A stretch of 64,000 bases of DNA from Oceanococcus sp964629015 (GTDB taxonomy: Bacteria; Pseudomonadota; Gammaproteobacteria; Nevskiales; Oceanococcaceae), in NCBI GenBank assembly GCA_964629015.1, contig CAZVMN010000001.1, forward strand, positions 248,001 through 312,000. The letters run 5' to 3'. Positions 35,649-43,827 of this stretch are shown piece after piece. The notes below the pieces were generated by a model. The model was not told the DNA's origin. It did no database searches and worked only from the letters and a program-made list of their open reading frames with translations. The stretch's first letter is position 1; every line of letters begins with the position of its first letter. Both the position numbers and the translations under genes were made by a program.

Positions 35649-36056
35649 ATGGCCAACGAAAACGACATAAAAGCCTTCTTGGCGCGGGATTTTCCCCAAT
35701 TCAACGGCGAGGTGTTGAAGGCTTCTGACACGCTGGCGCGCGTGCGGTTCGCCGTGAACGATGCCCATTTGCGTCCTGGTGGTACGGTTTCTGGCCCGAC
35801 CCTGATGGCCGTCGCGGATGCCGCGCTGTACGTGGCCGTTCTGGGTGCGGTGGGCATCATCCCATTGGCGGTGACCACCAATCTGAACATCAATTTTCTG
35901 CGCAAACCCGCTGCTGATCGTGCGGTGCTTGCCGAAGCGCGACCGCTGAAAGTGGGCAAGAGTCTGTTCTACGGAGAGGTTTTGCTGTACTCCGAGGGCT
36001 CAGATCAGCCGGTTGCGCATGCCACTGGCACGTACTCGATACCACCCGCCCGCTGA
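35649..36056 (+). CDS. PaaI-family hotdog thioesterase
   Basis: 135 residues, single hotdog fold. The signature helix region is HLRPGGTVSGPTLMAVADAALYVAV, where the Asp and surrounding residues form the acyl-CoA thioesterase site, followed by the strands TTNLNINFLRKPA and FYGEVLLYSEG. Such enzymes hydrolyse acyl- or aryl-CoA. It is divergent from the desaturase gene and shares its upstream region, so a lipid role is plausible but not shown. Confidence 0.88.
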   Translation: MANENDIKAFLARDFPQFNGEVLKASDTLARVRFAVNDAHLRPGGTVSGPTLMAVADAALYVAVLGAVGIIPLAVTTNLNINFLRKPAADRAVLAEARPLKVGKSLFYGEVLLYSEGSDQPVAHATGTYSIPPAR

Positions 36057-36074
36057 TCTAAACGTGCTGAAGCT

Positions 36075-37658
36075 TTAGCCGTGCTCGCGTGTGGCTTCGA
36101 AACGCACGTCCGGGTTGCGATCAATGGCCATCTCCAGATTCACCCGACTGCTGGACAGATACACCAGCGCGCCGGAATGGTCTTCGGCCAGCTTGTCCTG
36201 TTGCTTGTCTTTGAATTGTCGCAAGGTTTTGTCGTCTTTGGCGTAGCACCAACGCGCCGTGTGAATCTGTGCCGCTTCGAACACGCAATCCACGCGGTAC
36301 TCATCCTTGAGGCGATTCTGCACCACATCAAACTGCAGCACACCGACGGCTCCAAGGATCACGTCATTGCCCATCAGAGGCCGAAACACTTGGGTCGCCC
36401 CTTCTTCACACAGCTGATCCAGGCCCTTGTTCAACGCTTTGGCCTTGAGTGGATCTTTCAGGACCACGCGCCGGAACAACTCCGGAGCGAAGTTGGGTAC
36501 GCCGGAAAAACGCAGATTCTCGCCTTCGGAGAAACTGTCGCCAATGGCGATGGTGCCGTGATTGTGCAGACCAATGATGTCGCCCGGATAGGCTGTTTCC
36601 GCCGCATCACGTTCTGAGGCGAGGAAGGTCACCGCGTCTGAGATACGCACGGACTTGCCCTGGCGCACGCTGTAGAGCTGCATACCCTTTTTGTACTGCC
36701 CGGAACACACGCGCATAAAGGCGATGCGGTCACGGTGGTTGGGATCCATATTGGCTTGGATCTTGAAAACGAAGCCGGTCAGCTTGGGGTCATCGCAAGG
36801 CACTGGCCGGATGTCGGCTTCGCGTGGTTGCGGCCCGGGCGCCCACTCGACAAAGCCGTTGAGCAATTCGCGCACACCGAAATTGCTGATCGCGGAACCG
36901 AAGAACACCGGGGTCAGGCGACCGGCGCGGTATTCCTCCAGATCAAACGGGGTGCCGGCTTCCTTGATCAGTTCCACTTCGTCCATGAAGGTGGCGTAGG
37001 GCTCGCCCAGCTTGGCTTCGATGCCTTCGGCGTGCAGCCCTTCTACGGTTTCGATCTCGGAAATTTTGTCGCCTTTGCCGCTGTACAGGTAATAGCGATC
37101 TTCGAGCAGGTGATACACGCCCTTGAAAGCGCGCCCGATGCCGATCGGCCAGGTGATGGGGGCACAGCGGATGTTGAGCACCTCCTCGATTTCGTCGAGC
37201 AGGGCCATCGGCTCCTGACCTTCACGGTCAAGCTTGTTGACGAAGCTGACGATCGGGGTGGTGCGCAGGCGACAAACTTCCATCAGTTTGATGGTGCGGG
37301 TCTCCACGCCTTTGGCCGCGTCGATCACCATCAGCGCGGAGTCCACCGCGGTCAGGGTGCGGTAGGTGTCTTCGGAGAAGTCCTCGTGACCCGGGGTGTC
37401 GAGCAGATTGACGATGCGTTCCTTGTACGGGAATTGCATCACCGAGGTGGTCACCGAAATCCCGCGCTCCTGCTCCATCTTCATCCAGTCCGAGGTCGCA
37501 TGGCGGGCGGCTTTGCGCCCCTTCACCGTGCCGGCGAGCTGAATCGCACCGCCAAACAGCAACAACTTTTCGGTCAGGGTGGTTTTCCCCGCATCGGGGT
37601 GGGAGATGATGGCGAAGGTGCGGCGTTTGGCCGCTTCTTGCGCGATGTTGGCCGGCAT
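36075..37658 (-). CDS. prfC: Peptide chain release factor 3
   Basis: 527 residues from ATG 37658; a TTG four codons upstream is less likely. RF3 is a translational GTPase that removes RF1/RF2 after termination. Motifs: RRTFAIISHPDAGKTTLTEKL (G1), GISVTTSVMQF (G2), DTPGHEDFSED (G3), NKLDREG (G4). The order of G, EF-Tu-like domain II and RF3 C-terminal domain matches the 529-residue E. coli protein. It converges with the thioesterase gene. Confidence 0.97.
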   Translation of the reverse strand: MPANIAQEAAKRRTFAIISHPDAGKTTLTEKLLLFGGAIQLAGTVKGRKAARHATSDWMKMEQERGISVTTSVMQFPYKERIVNLLDTPGHEDFSEDTYRTLTAVDSALMVIDAAKGVETRTIKLMEVCRLRTTPIVSFVNKLDREGQEPMALLDEIEEVLNIRCAPITWPIGIGRAFKGVYHLLEDRYYLYSGKGDKISEIETVEGLHAEGIEAKLGEPYATFMDEVELIKEAGTPFDLEEYRAGRLTPVFFGSAISNFGVRELLNGFVEWAPGPQPREADIRPVPCDDPKLTGFVFKIQANMDPNHRDRIAFMRVCSGQYKKGMQLYSVRQGKSVRISDAVTFLASERDAAETAYPGDIIGLHNHGTIAIGDSFSEGENLRFSGVPNFAPELFRRVVLKDPLKAKALNKGLDQLCEEGATQVFRPLMGNDVILGAVGVLQFDVVQNRLKDEYRVDCVFEAAQIHTARWCYAKDDKTLRQFKDKQQDKLAEDHSGALVYLSSSRVNLEMAIDRNPDVRFEATREHG

Positions 37659-37790
37659 GAGTCTTGGCAACGAGGAAAACCGCGCATTCTACGTCAGTTG
37701 GCTTTCGGTCGAGACGCGAAGCTCTCCATTGCTTCGGTCACGGACTGCCAGAGACCGGGATGGCCGATGACAAGCGATACTGCGCTGCCG

Positions 37791-38417
37791 TCAGCGCAAC
37801 ATCCAAGCTTGCACCAGCAACATTGCGCCAATGCCGAGCATGACCACGCCGCCGCCGCGATTCAGATTGCGGCGAAATGTTGGGTTTTCGATCATCCCGG
37901 CGGCCCGCCCGGCGAGCCAGGCGTAACTGAGCTTGACGCTGCAAATCGCCGCTGTCGCTGCCAGCAAGATCACCACGCCATCGCGCAATCTGAGCTGTCC
38001 CAGATCGGCAAATGCGGGCAGCAAAGCCATGTAAAACAACACCGCTTTGGGATCTGCCAGGGTCATCAGAAAGCCACTGGCAAAGCTGGAGGCGCGACCG
38101 GCACGCGGCGGGGTTGCGATGCCGTCGGCCGGTTGCGGCGTACGGAACATGTTCAGCCCCAGACCGATCAGGAATGCGCCACCGAGCCATTGCAGTGCGC
38201 TTGTCAGGCCTTGGACCCACTCGGCCAGAACAGCCAAAGACGTGACCGCGATCAGGATCAGCAAGCCATCGGCGACGACGATACCCGCGACCATCACGGC
38301 CGCTTGGCTGAAACCCGCCGACACAGCGCGGGCAATAACGGCGACATCACTGGGGCCAGGGACAACGGCGAGCACCAACAAAGCGCTGAACAAGGCGACT
38401 GTGGTACTGGCGTCCAC
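37791..38417 (-). CDS. LysE/RhtB family amino-acid exporter
   Basis: 208 residues, GTG start, six predicted membrane helices. The N-terminal family motif VVPGPSDVAVIARAVSAG corresponds to the PGP motif of LysE/RhtB proteins, and GGAFLIGLGLNMFR and FLMTLADPKAVLFY are also typical. It probably exports amino acids or derivatives such as homoserine. It starts six bases after the mliC-like gene, as the last member of the ttcA-GNAT-mliC-LysE run. Confidence 0.88.
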   Translation of the reverse strand: MDASTTVALFSALLVLAVVPGPSDVAVIARAVSAGFSQAAVMVAGIVVADGLLILIAVTSLAVLAEWVQGLTSALQWLGGAFLIGLGLNMFRTPQPADGIATPPRAGRASSFASGFLMTLADPKAVLFYMALLPAFADLGQLRLRDGVVILLAATAAICSVKLSYAWLAGRAAGMIENPTFRRNLNRGGGVVMLGIGAMLLVQAWMLR

Positions 38418-38423
38418 GCCGGC

Positions 38424-38729
38424 TCAGTCAGACGATGAACAACGACACAGCACATCACCGGTCGTGCCGTCGTCGTTCAGCGCATACAGCGTGGCATCAG
38501 CGTCTTTGGACCACCAGACCAAAGCCTCTCCGGCATAGCGCGCACCGCTAGCGCTTATGGTTTGATCCAAGCGGAGCTGGTCGCCATGCCATTGCAGCAA
38601 GGCAACATCCGGCTGCGGATGGCGCACGCTGATTTCGCTGCCATCATCGCAGTGGTAGTGGAAAATCGGGTTTGAACAGGCGCTGAGAATGGCGCCGGCC
38701 AAGCACGCAGAAAGGCGCGTAAGGGTCAC
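38424..38729 (-). CDS. MliC-family lysozyme-inhibitor lipoprotein
   Basis: 101 residues. The GTG at 38729 overlaps the stop of the acetyltransferase gene (GTGA), and the frame before it has no similarity. Signal peptide with lipobox ILSA-C, then the MliC beta-barrel: FHYHCDDGSEISVR, DVALLQWHG, and SASGARYAGEALVWWSKDADATLY, where the SASGARY loop is the part that enters the active site of C-type lysozyme in known members. It would protect peptidoglycan from host or predator lysozyme. Confidence 0.85.
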   Translation of the reverse strand: MTLTRLSACLAGAILSACSNPIFHYHCDDGSEISVRHPQPDVALLQWHGDQLRLDQTISASGARYAGEALVWWSKDADATLYALNDDGTTGDVLCRCSSSD

Positions 38730-39259
38730 AATTTCAGCACCATGTGGAGGTCGTCCACACGCTGTTCCCCAAAACGGAATTGATCCGGCGTGGTGCCGAT
38801 GGTTTCGAAGCCCATGCGCTGATACAGCGCAATAGCCGCCGCGTTGTGGCCAAAGACCCACAATTCGATCCAGGCCAATGGCGGATGAGCGCGCGCGAAA
38901 TCAATCGCGCATTGAATCAGCTGGCGTCCGATGCCAGCGCTGCGGTAGGCAGTTTCGATGCCGATGCCCAACGCGCAGCGATGATTCGCGGTGCGCAAGC
39001 GATCCCCACGCAAGTCCAAATGGCCGACGATACGTCCGTCGCCCGCTTCGACGACAAACCAGCGCTGCCAGCCGGGTTCGCCAATTGCAATGTCTGTGGC
39101 CTCCAGGTCGGCGCTGCTCGGTCCGTCACCCGAGTTTGGCAAATAGGGCATAAAGTGAATGCCATCAATGCCCGATTCCGCTTTGTGTCGGCGCAAATGC
39201 TCGCCCAACGCATCCGCGTCATCGCGGCGCATGGCGCGCACGTGATGAGCGGGTGTCAT
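38726..39259 (-). CDS. GNAT-family N-acetyltransferase
   Basis: About 177 residues from ATG 39259, which overlaps the ttcA stop as ATGA. The GNAT core shows the acetyl-CoA binding motif AYRSAGIGRQLIQCAIDFAR (Q/R-x-x-G-x-G/A) and the C-terminal LYQRMGFETIGT. It resembles RimL/RimJ-like or small-molecule acetyltransferases; the substrate is unknown. Its 3' end is coupled to the mliC-like gene. Confidence 0.88.
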   Translation of the reverse strand: MTPAHHVRAMRRDDADALGEHLRRHKAESGIDGIHFMPYLPNSGDGPSSADLEATDIAIGEPGWQRWFVVEAGDGRIVGHLDLRGDRLRTANHRCALGIGIETAYRSAGIGRQLIQCAIDFARAHPPLAWIELWVFGHNAAAIALYQRMGFETIGTTPDQFRFGEQRVDDLHMVLKL

Positions 39260-40113
39260 GCGTTCGCGTTCAGCCACATGACCGGCTGCTCGCGCGCGTC
39301 CTGAGTCGGTTGTTGACTGAGCCCGGCAAAATCAAACAGTTGGGTATCGGCCAGTTGCGAAGGCGCGACATTCTGCAGGGCTTTGAATATCTGCTGGGTG
39401 CGCCCGGGGTGGCTGCGTTCCCATTCGTCCATCATGCGGCGCACTTGCACGCGTTGCAGATTGTCCTGCGAACCACACAGATTGCAGGGAATGATGGGAT
39501 ATTCCTGGACTGCCGCGTAGTGCGCGATATCGCTTTCGCGGGTATAGGCCAGCGGCCGGATCACCACATTGCGTGCATCGTTGGAGCGCAGTTTGGGTGG
39601 CATCGCGGCCAGCCGTGCGCCGAAAAACAGATTCAGAAACAGGGTCTCGACGATGTCATCCATGTGATGACCCAAGGCAATCTTGGTGAAACCCTCGGCT
39701 TCGGCGTAGCTGTACAGTGCACCGCGGCGCAGGCGTGAGCACAAACCGCACTGGGTTTTGCCTTCCGGCACAACGCGCTCAACCACGCTGTAGGTGTCCT
39801 GCTCCAGGATGTGGAACGGGATACCGCGGCCACCCAGGTACTCCGGCAGCACATGTTCCGGAAAGCCGGGCTGCTTTTGATCCAGGTTCACCGCGACCAG
39901 CTCGAAGCTGATCGGCGCACTGGCCTGTAGATTGAGCAGGATATCGAGCATGGTGTAGCTGTCTTTGCCGCCGGACAGGCACACCATGATCTTGTCGCCG
40001 TCTTCAATCATGTTGTAGTCGGCAATCGCCTGGCCAACCTGACGACGCAGGCGTTTGGCCAGCTTGTTCTCTTCCAGCTTGATCCGGCGTGGATCGGTGG
40101 CGGTTTGGGACAT
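39256..40113 (-). CDS. ttcA: tRNA 2-thiocytidine(32) synthetase TtcA
   Basis: 285 residues. An iron-sulfur PP-loop ATPase that thiolates C32 of some tRNAs. The PP-loop is SGGKDSYTML. The [4Fe-4S] cysteines lie in the motifs CGLCSRLRRG and IPCNLCGSQ, and the His cluster HHMDDIVET is present. It heads a four-gene minus-strand run in which each junction overlaps or nearly touches. Confidence 0.96.
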   Translation of the reverse strand: MSQTATDPRRIKLEENKLAKRLRRQVGQAIADYNMIEDGDKIMVCLSGGKDSYTMLDILLNLQASAPISFELVAVNLDQKQPGFPEHVLPEYLGGRGIPFHILEQDTYSVVERVVPEGKTQCGLCSRLRRGALYSYAEAEGFTKIALGHHMDDIVETLFLNLFFGARLAAMPPKLRSNDARNVVIRPLAYTRESDIAHYAAVQEYPIIPCNLCGSQDNLQRVQVRRMMDEWERSHPGRTQQIFKALQNVAPSQLADTQLFDFAGLSQQPTQDAREQPVMWLNANA

Positions 40114-40248
40114 CGCGAGGAAGCGCTCGAAAAACCTCTATTTTACGGGCTTTGTGGTGAAGTTGTTGGCGCCAACTGATCAGCCCGCTTAACGCCACAC
40201 GTCCATTTCTAGGTACGCCGTTCTCAGAGTTCGCTCTGTGCAAAAACG

Positions 40249-42126
40249 CTACTCGTTGGCACCGAACAACCAGTCAGCGTTCTGAGGTTTTCGCAAGGAC
40301 AGGCTGATGTGGGACACGCCAGCTTGCGCCTTGGCCTGCTTGAGGGCTTCGTTGTCCAGGCCATCGCGTGGTGTCGACCACACATAGGGACTTTCACAAG
40401 GATCGGCAACGCGCCAGCGCCCAATATTCAGGGCGTTGTCCACAACCACGGCCTGTTGTGGGTCCGCGCAGGCTTTGAGCATCGGCGCTTGGTCCGCGGG
40501 CACCGCGGCAAAATGACCATCGGCGTTATGAAGTGCACGCTGCGCCGCGTCCGATGATACGGGTTCGCCGACATCCCAGCTCCAGATCAAGGCCTGGAGA
40601 CGGCCATCAAAGGGGACCAGGTGATCCAGCGATGGCATGTTGATATTGCAACGCGCCATCTGTTCCACGTCCTGTACTGTGGCCTGGCGATCAACGCCGG
40701 TCAGCGCGCCCACAAGGGTGCCGTCCTCGTAATAACGCACCCATTTGTTGTCCAGATCATCCAGGCTGAAGCCACAGGCATCCGGTGCTTGGATGCCGAT
40801 ATACGAGCCGCCACCTTGCTGGATGTGTGTGCTATCGGTACTGAACACCAGATTTGCGCCGTCGCTGCCGTAGTTGCAGTCGCCGTAGATGATCAACTGT
40901 TTCCCTGCCGCACGGACATCCTCGATGCTGGAATCCAGAGGTTGGCCTTCGGCACAGGTGTGTGGGGTGTCGATGTCGGGGCGGAACAGTCGGTCGCCTA
41001 CCGTGGCTTCGATGTCTGCGGACGCCGCGGCGTATTTGCCGTCACCCAAATACTCATCAAACGGTTCGCTGAAGCGGGTTTCCAGGCCGAGGACGATGAC
41101 TTCCTGGGGATGAGCATCCAGCCAGCTGCGCAGCTCGCTCAATTCGTCACGGAAGCTGCGTTCGTAGGTGCAACCCAGATGCTGCACGTTGCCGTGGCAC
41201 ACCGTAGGCCGAAAACCGCCATCAATCAGTGAGGGCATCCAGTGCACGTCAATTTCGAGCCCGCGCACATCCATACGCAATTGATCGACAATCACGTAGC
41301 GTTGGTTGGCGTCGGAGCCGGACAACGTGGGCGGTGTGTTCGCATCGGTGGCGTTGAAGCTGTTGTGAGTGGACACGTAGAGGGTGTGGCGCATCGGCAG
41401 CGAGGCGGCCAATTCACGTTGCAAGCGATGCGCGGTGTGCAGCACCGAATCTTGGTACTCATCCAGCACTTTGTCGCCGATCAAGCCTTCCGACATCAGG
41501 CTGCACAGCTCGGGCGGGGTACCGGGCAACTGGCGGCAATATGCCGCAGCGCCAGAGACCAAGGTGTCAGCGACTTTGCAGATCGTGCGGGTCTGATCGC
41601 CAAACAAGGCCGCGCCGTCGCGATAACAACCGTGGACTAAGGCATACAGATTGCCGTTGAGCGTGTCGCAGGCAGGGGAACCGCTGGCATCCGCACATTG
41701 CGCGGCCAGCTCTTTGGTGGCCGTATCCACGACCTCGCAAAGCAGGCTCAGCTCATTCGGCAGGGTGGCACCGCACACATCACTCAAGCTGACCAAGGGC
41801 ATCTCCAAAGGCGCCGCCGGTTGCGGGCTGGGCGATGGCTGCGGCGATGCACCGGGTGTGGGTGATGCGGAAGCTTGCGGTGTGGGGCTCGGTGATGCGC
41901 TGGCCGTGGGTGTTGGTGTCGCGCTGGGTTGCGCCGTCGGTGTCGCTGTGGGTGTCACGACGGGCCCCGGGGATGGTGTGGCCTGGCTGGTTGCGTTGGT
42001 GATGCTGTCGCTGGAATCGCCGCAGGCGCTCAGCGCTGTTGCGATGAACAGCACGCTGGCGATGTGCGCGATTTTTAAGCGGCTCAGGGGCAGCCGGTCC
42101 CCCACCGGGCTGTTCGAATACGGCAT
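40249..42126 (-). CDS. Lipoprotein with PI-PLC X-like domain and Pro/Thr/Ser-rich linker
   Basis: 625 residues. Signal peptide with lipobox ALSA-C, then about 75 residues of low-complexity Pro/Ser/Thr/Ala repeats (TPTAQPSATPTPTAS type), probably a spacer from the outer membrane. A small Cys-rich region (~115-220) follows. From ~245 comes a phosphatidylinositol-phospholipase-C-like TIM barrel: YVSTHNSFNA supplies the first catalytic-type His, GLEIDVHWM the acidic residues and VCHGN the second His. Many cysteines (at least eleven after the linker) suggest disulfides. It could be a phosphodiesterase acting on phospholipids or glycolipids; the substrate is unknown. Downstream of an exported glutaminyl cyclase gene. 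Confidence 0.8.
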   Translation of the reverse strand: MPYSNSPVGDRLPLSRLKIAHIASVLFIATALSACGDSSDSITNATSQATPSPGPVVTPTATPTAQPSATPTPTASASPSPTPQASASPTPGASPQPSPSPQPAAPLEMPLVSLSDVCGATLPNELSLLCEVVDTATKELAAQCADASGSPACDTLNGNLYALVHGCYRDGAALFGDQTRTICKVADTLVSGAAAYCRQLPGTPPELCSLMSEGLIGDKVLDEYQDSVLHTAHRLQRELAASLPMRHTLYVSTHNSFNATDANTPPTLSGSDANQRYVIVDQLRMDVRGLEIDVHWMPSLIDGGFRPTVCHGNVQHLGCTYERSFRDELSELRSWLDAHPQEVIVLGLETRFSEPFDEYLGDGKYAAASADIEATVGDRLFRPDIDTPHTCAEGQPLDSSIEDVRAAGKQLIIYGDCNYGSDGANLVFSTDSTHIQQGGGSYIGIQAPDACGFSLDDLDNKWVRYYEDGTLVGALTGVDRQATVQDVEQMARCNINMPSLDHLVPFDGRLQALIWSWDVGEPVSSDAAQRALHNADGHFAAVPADQAPMLKACADPQQAVVVDNALNIGRWRVADPCESPYVWSTPRDGLDNEALKQAKAQAGVSHISLSLRKPQNADWLFGANE

Positions 42127-42160
42127 GTGTCGTCCTCAGTTTCATGTTGTTGTCTTATTG

Positions 42161-42943
42161 TCACCGGGTTGTCTTCGCCAGCTTTAGAGCTGGGACATCC
42201 AGGTGGTAGATGCGCGGCCAGTTTTTGCCGGTTACCCACAGTTCTTGCCGCCCAGCATGCCATGCGACGCCATTGAGTACATCTGCGCTGGGAGGTCTTA
42301 TGGCGCGCGGCCACAGCGATGTCAGGTCCAGCCAACCGGTCACGCAGCCGCTGTTTGGGTCGATGCGTGCAATCCGGTCACTGAACCAGATGTTGGCCAG
42401 CACCTGATCGTTGACCCACTCCAACTCGTTCAACCGGTTGATCGCTTGCTCACCGTCCCGAACCTGAACTTGGCCGATCGGTGCGAAATTCTCATCGTTG
42501 TGAAACCGTAACCAAGCAGTGCCGTCACTGCGAATAAAGCGCGTGCCATCGTGGGTCAGCCCCCAACCTTCTCCGCGGTAGCTCAGGGTCTTTTCCAACG
42601 CCAGCGGCGTCATGGTGTAGATGCGCAACTGCCCGGATTTCCAGCTGAGCTGCCACAAGCGCTGATTGTGAACGGCCAAGCCTTCACCGAACACGCGACG
42701 TGGCAAATCGATGGTTTCGTCGCGTGAGGGGTGATGCACGATCAGCTGAGAGCGGCCGTACAAGCCGGTGCTCTCAACCAGCAGGCCATCGGCAAATGTC
42801 AGGCCCTGGGTAAACCGCAACGCATCACGGGCGTCATGGCGAATCACCTCGTAGCTCAGCGTCTGGGCGCTTGGACAGTTTTGAGCGCTGGCCTGACCAC
42901 ACAGCGCCAGGCTGAGCCACACCAGCAGGCACCGCCAGCGCAT
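42161..42943 (-). CDS. Exported glutaminyl-peptide cyclotransferase (plant-type beta-propeller)
   Basis: 260 residues with a signal peptide (LSLALCGQASA). The five-bladed propeller family of glutamine cyclotransferases is indicated by RFTQGLTFADGLLVESTGLYGRS, the motif GEGLAVHNQRLWQL, the LNELEWVNDQVLANIW segment and LNGVAWHAGRQELWVTGK near the end. The enzyme converts N-terminal Gln to pyroglutamate, protecting exported proteins from aminopeptidases. It starts four bases after the DUF2505 gene. Confidence 0.88.
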   Translation of the reverse strand: MRWRCLLVWLSLALCGQASAQNCPSAQTLSYEVIRHDARDALRFTQGLTFADGLLVESTGLYGRSQLIVHHPSRDETIDLPRRVFGEGLAVHNQRLWQLSWKSGQLRIYTMTPLALEKTLSYRGEGWGLTHDGTRFIRSDGTAWLRFHNDENFAPIGQVQVRDGEQAINRLNELEWVNDQVLANIWFSDRIARIDPNSGCVTGWLDLTSLWPRAIRPPSADVLNGVAWHAGRQELWVTGKNWPRIYHLDVPALKLAKTTR

Positions 42944-42947
42944 CGGA

Positions 42948-43448
42948 TCAGGCCTGTTGCGTCAGGTAGTCGCGAATCTTCTCTGCGCTGTGATCAAAAC
43001 CGTCGCCGACTTTGTCGATCAGCATTTTCTCGATGCGCTTGCCGACCAACGGGATGCGCGCTTCCACTTCACCTCGGCCTTGCAGGGTGGATGTGCCGTC
43101 CCCGTTGTCGACCAATTTCAGTCGGGTGAGGATGTGACCCGGCAGGCCATGGAGTTCCAAATGCAACTCGCCTGAGTAGGGTTCGCGGGAGCGGTCCCAG
43201 AACTGACTTTGTACGATGATGACGCGATCACCGGTGAACTTGCGGGCAAAGCTTGGAATTCGGTCTGTGCCGGCGTGCCGAACCACGCGACTTTCAAAGC
43301 GCGTTGGCGAGTTCTCGCGAATCTCGATTTCGTAATGCTCCACGCCCGCTTCATCGTAGCGGTAGTGCAAATAGTCTTCGCTGGAAATGGCGGAGATCAC
43401 TGCATCCGCAGGCGCGGGCAGTAGGCTGCTGCGTTCAAAACGCTGCAT
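42948..43448 (-). CDS. DUF2505 (START/polyketide-cyclase-like) protein
   Basis: About 166 residues from ATG 43448 (MQRFERSSLLPAPADAV), overlapping the DUF2834 gene by 14 bases. It has the START-like lipid/hydrophobic-ligand fold pattern: an N-terminal strand, then EDYLHYRYDEAGV and a C-terminal helix with VGDGFDHSAEKIRDYL, matching DUF2505. No signal peptide. The biochemical role is unknown. Confidence 0.75.
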   Translation of the reverse strand: MQRFERSSLLPAPADAVISAISSEDYLHYRYDEAGVEHYEIEIRENSPTRFESRVVRHAGTDRIPSFARKFTGDRVIIVQSQFWDRSREPYSGELHLELHGLPGHILTRLKLVDNGDGTSTLQGRGEVEARIPLVGKRIEKMLIDKVGDGFDHSAEKIRDYLTQQA

Positions 43449-43770
43449 GACGTTCCTCGGCTTCGATGCGGCGCAGACGTGCGTAGAGAAACAGCGGCAA
43501 CGCACAGGACAGACCGACCAAGCAGTTGATCACAATCCACAGCCAGGGTTTGCGCATGCCCAGCCGGGCCGATTCGGCAAAAGCAAACAGCCAGAACACC
43601 AGCGAGGCCCAAGCCAAATCGGTAAATGATGCTGCGGTCCCGACATTCACATACAGGGTCTGCAGCCAGTATTGCGGTGCTGGCAGCGGTTCGCCGCCAA
43701 AAATACCGGCCAGTGCCAACATCGGCAGCGCGGCGCCCGCGATAGCCAGCAACAAGTAGACGTTTTTCAT
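43435..43770 (-). CDS. DUF2834 small membrane protein
   Basis: 111 residues with about three transmembrane helices (NVYLLLAIAGAALPMLALAGIF, a central DLAWASLVFWLFAFAESARLG, then PWLWIVINCLVGLSCALPLFLYAR). The pattern N-terminal YLLLAIAGAALP and AxSARLG is that of DUF2834, a family of unknown function. A GGGGAGA site precedes the ATG. It lies between mnmG and the DUF2505 gene on the same strand. Confidence 0.8.
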   Translation of the reverse strand: MKNVYLLLAIAGAALPMLALAGIFGGEPLPAPQYWLQTLYVNVGTAASFTDLAWASLVFWLFAFAESARLGMRKPWLWIVINCLVGLSCALPLFLYARLRRIEAEERHAAF

Positions 43771-43827
43771 TGTTCTCCCCCGATTGTCGGCGGATTATCC
43801 CGCGTGCATCCGGGGGATGCTACTGCA

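Noticed and set aside
36735..38438. 1.7-kb open frame on the plus strand opposite prfC and the LysE gene
   Set aside because: Antisense to two well-supported genes, His/Gln/Gly-rich composition, no recognisable domain: a shadow of biased codon use.
41810..42000. Repetitive GGTGTGGG/GATGC DNA as a tandem repeat or CRISPR-like array
   Set aside because: It encodes the Pro/Ser/Thr linker of the PLC-like lipoprotein; repeats are short, irregular and in frame, with no spacers.
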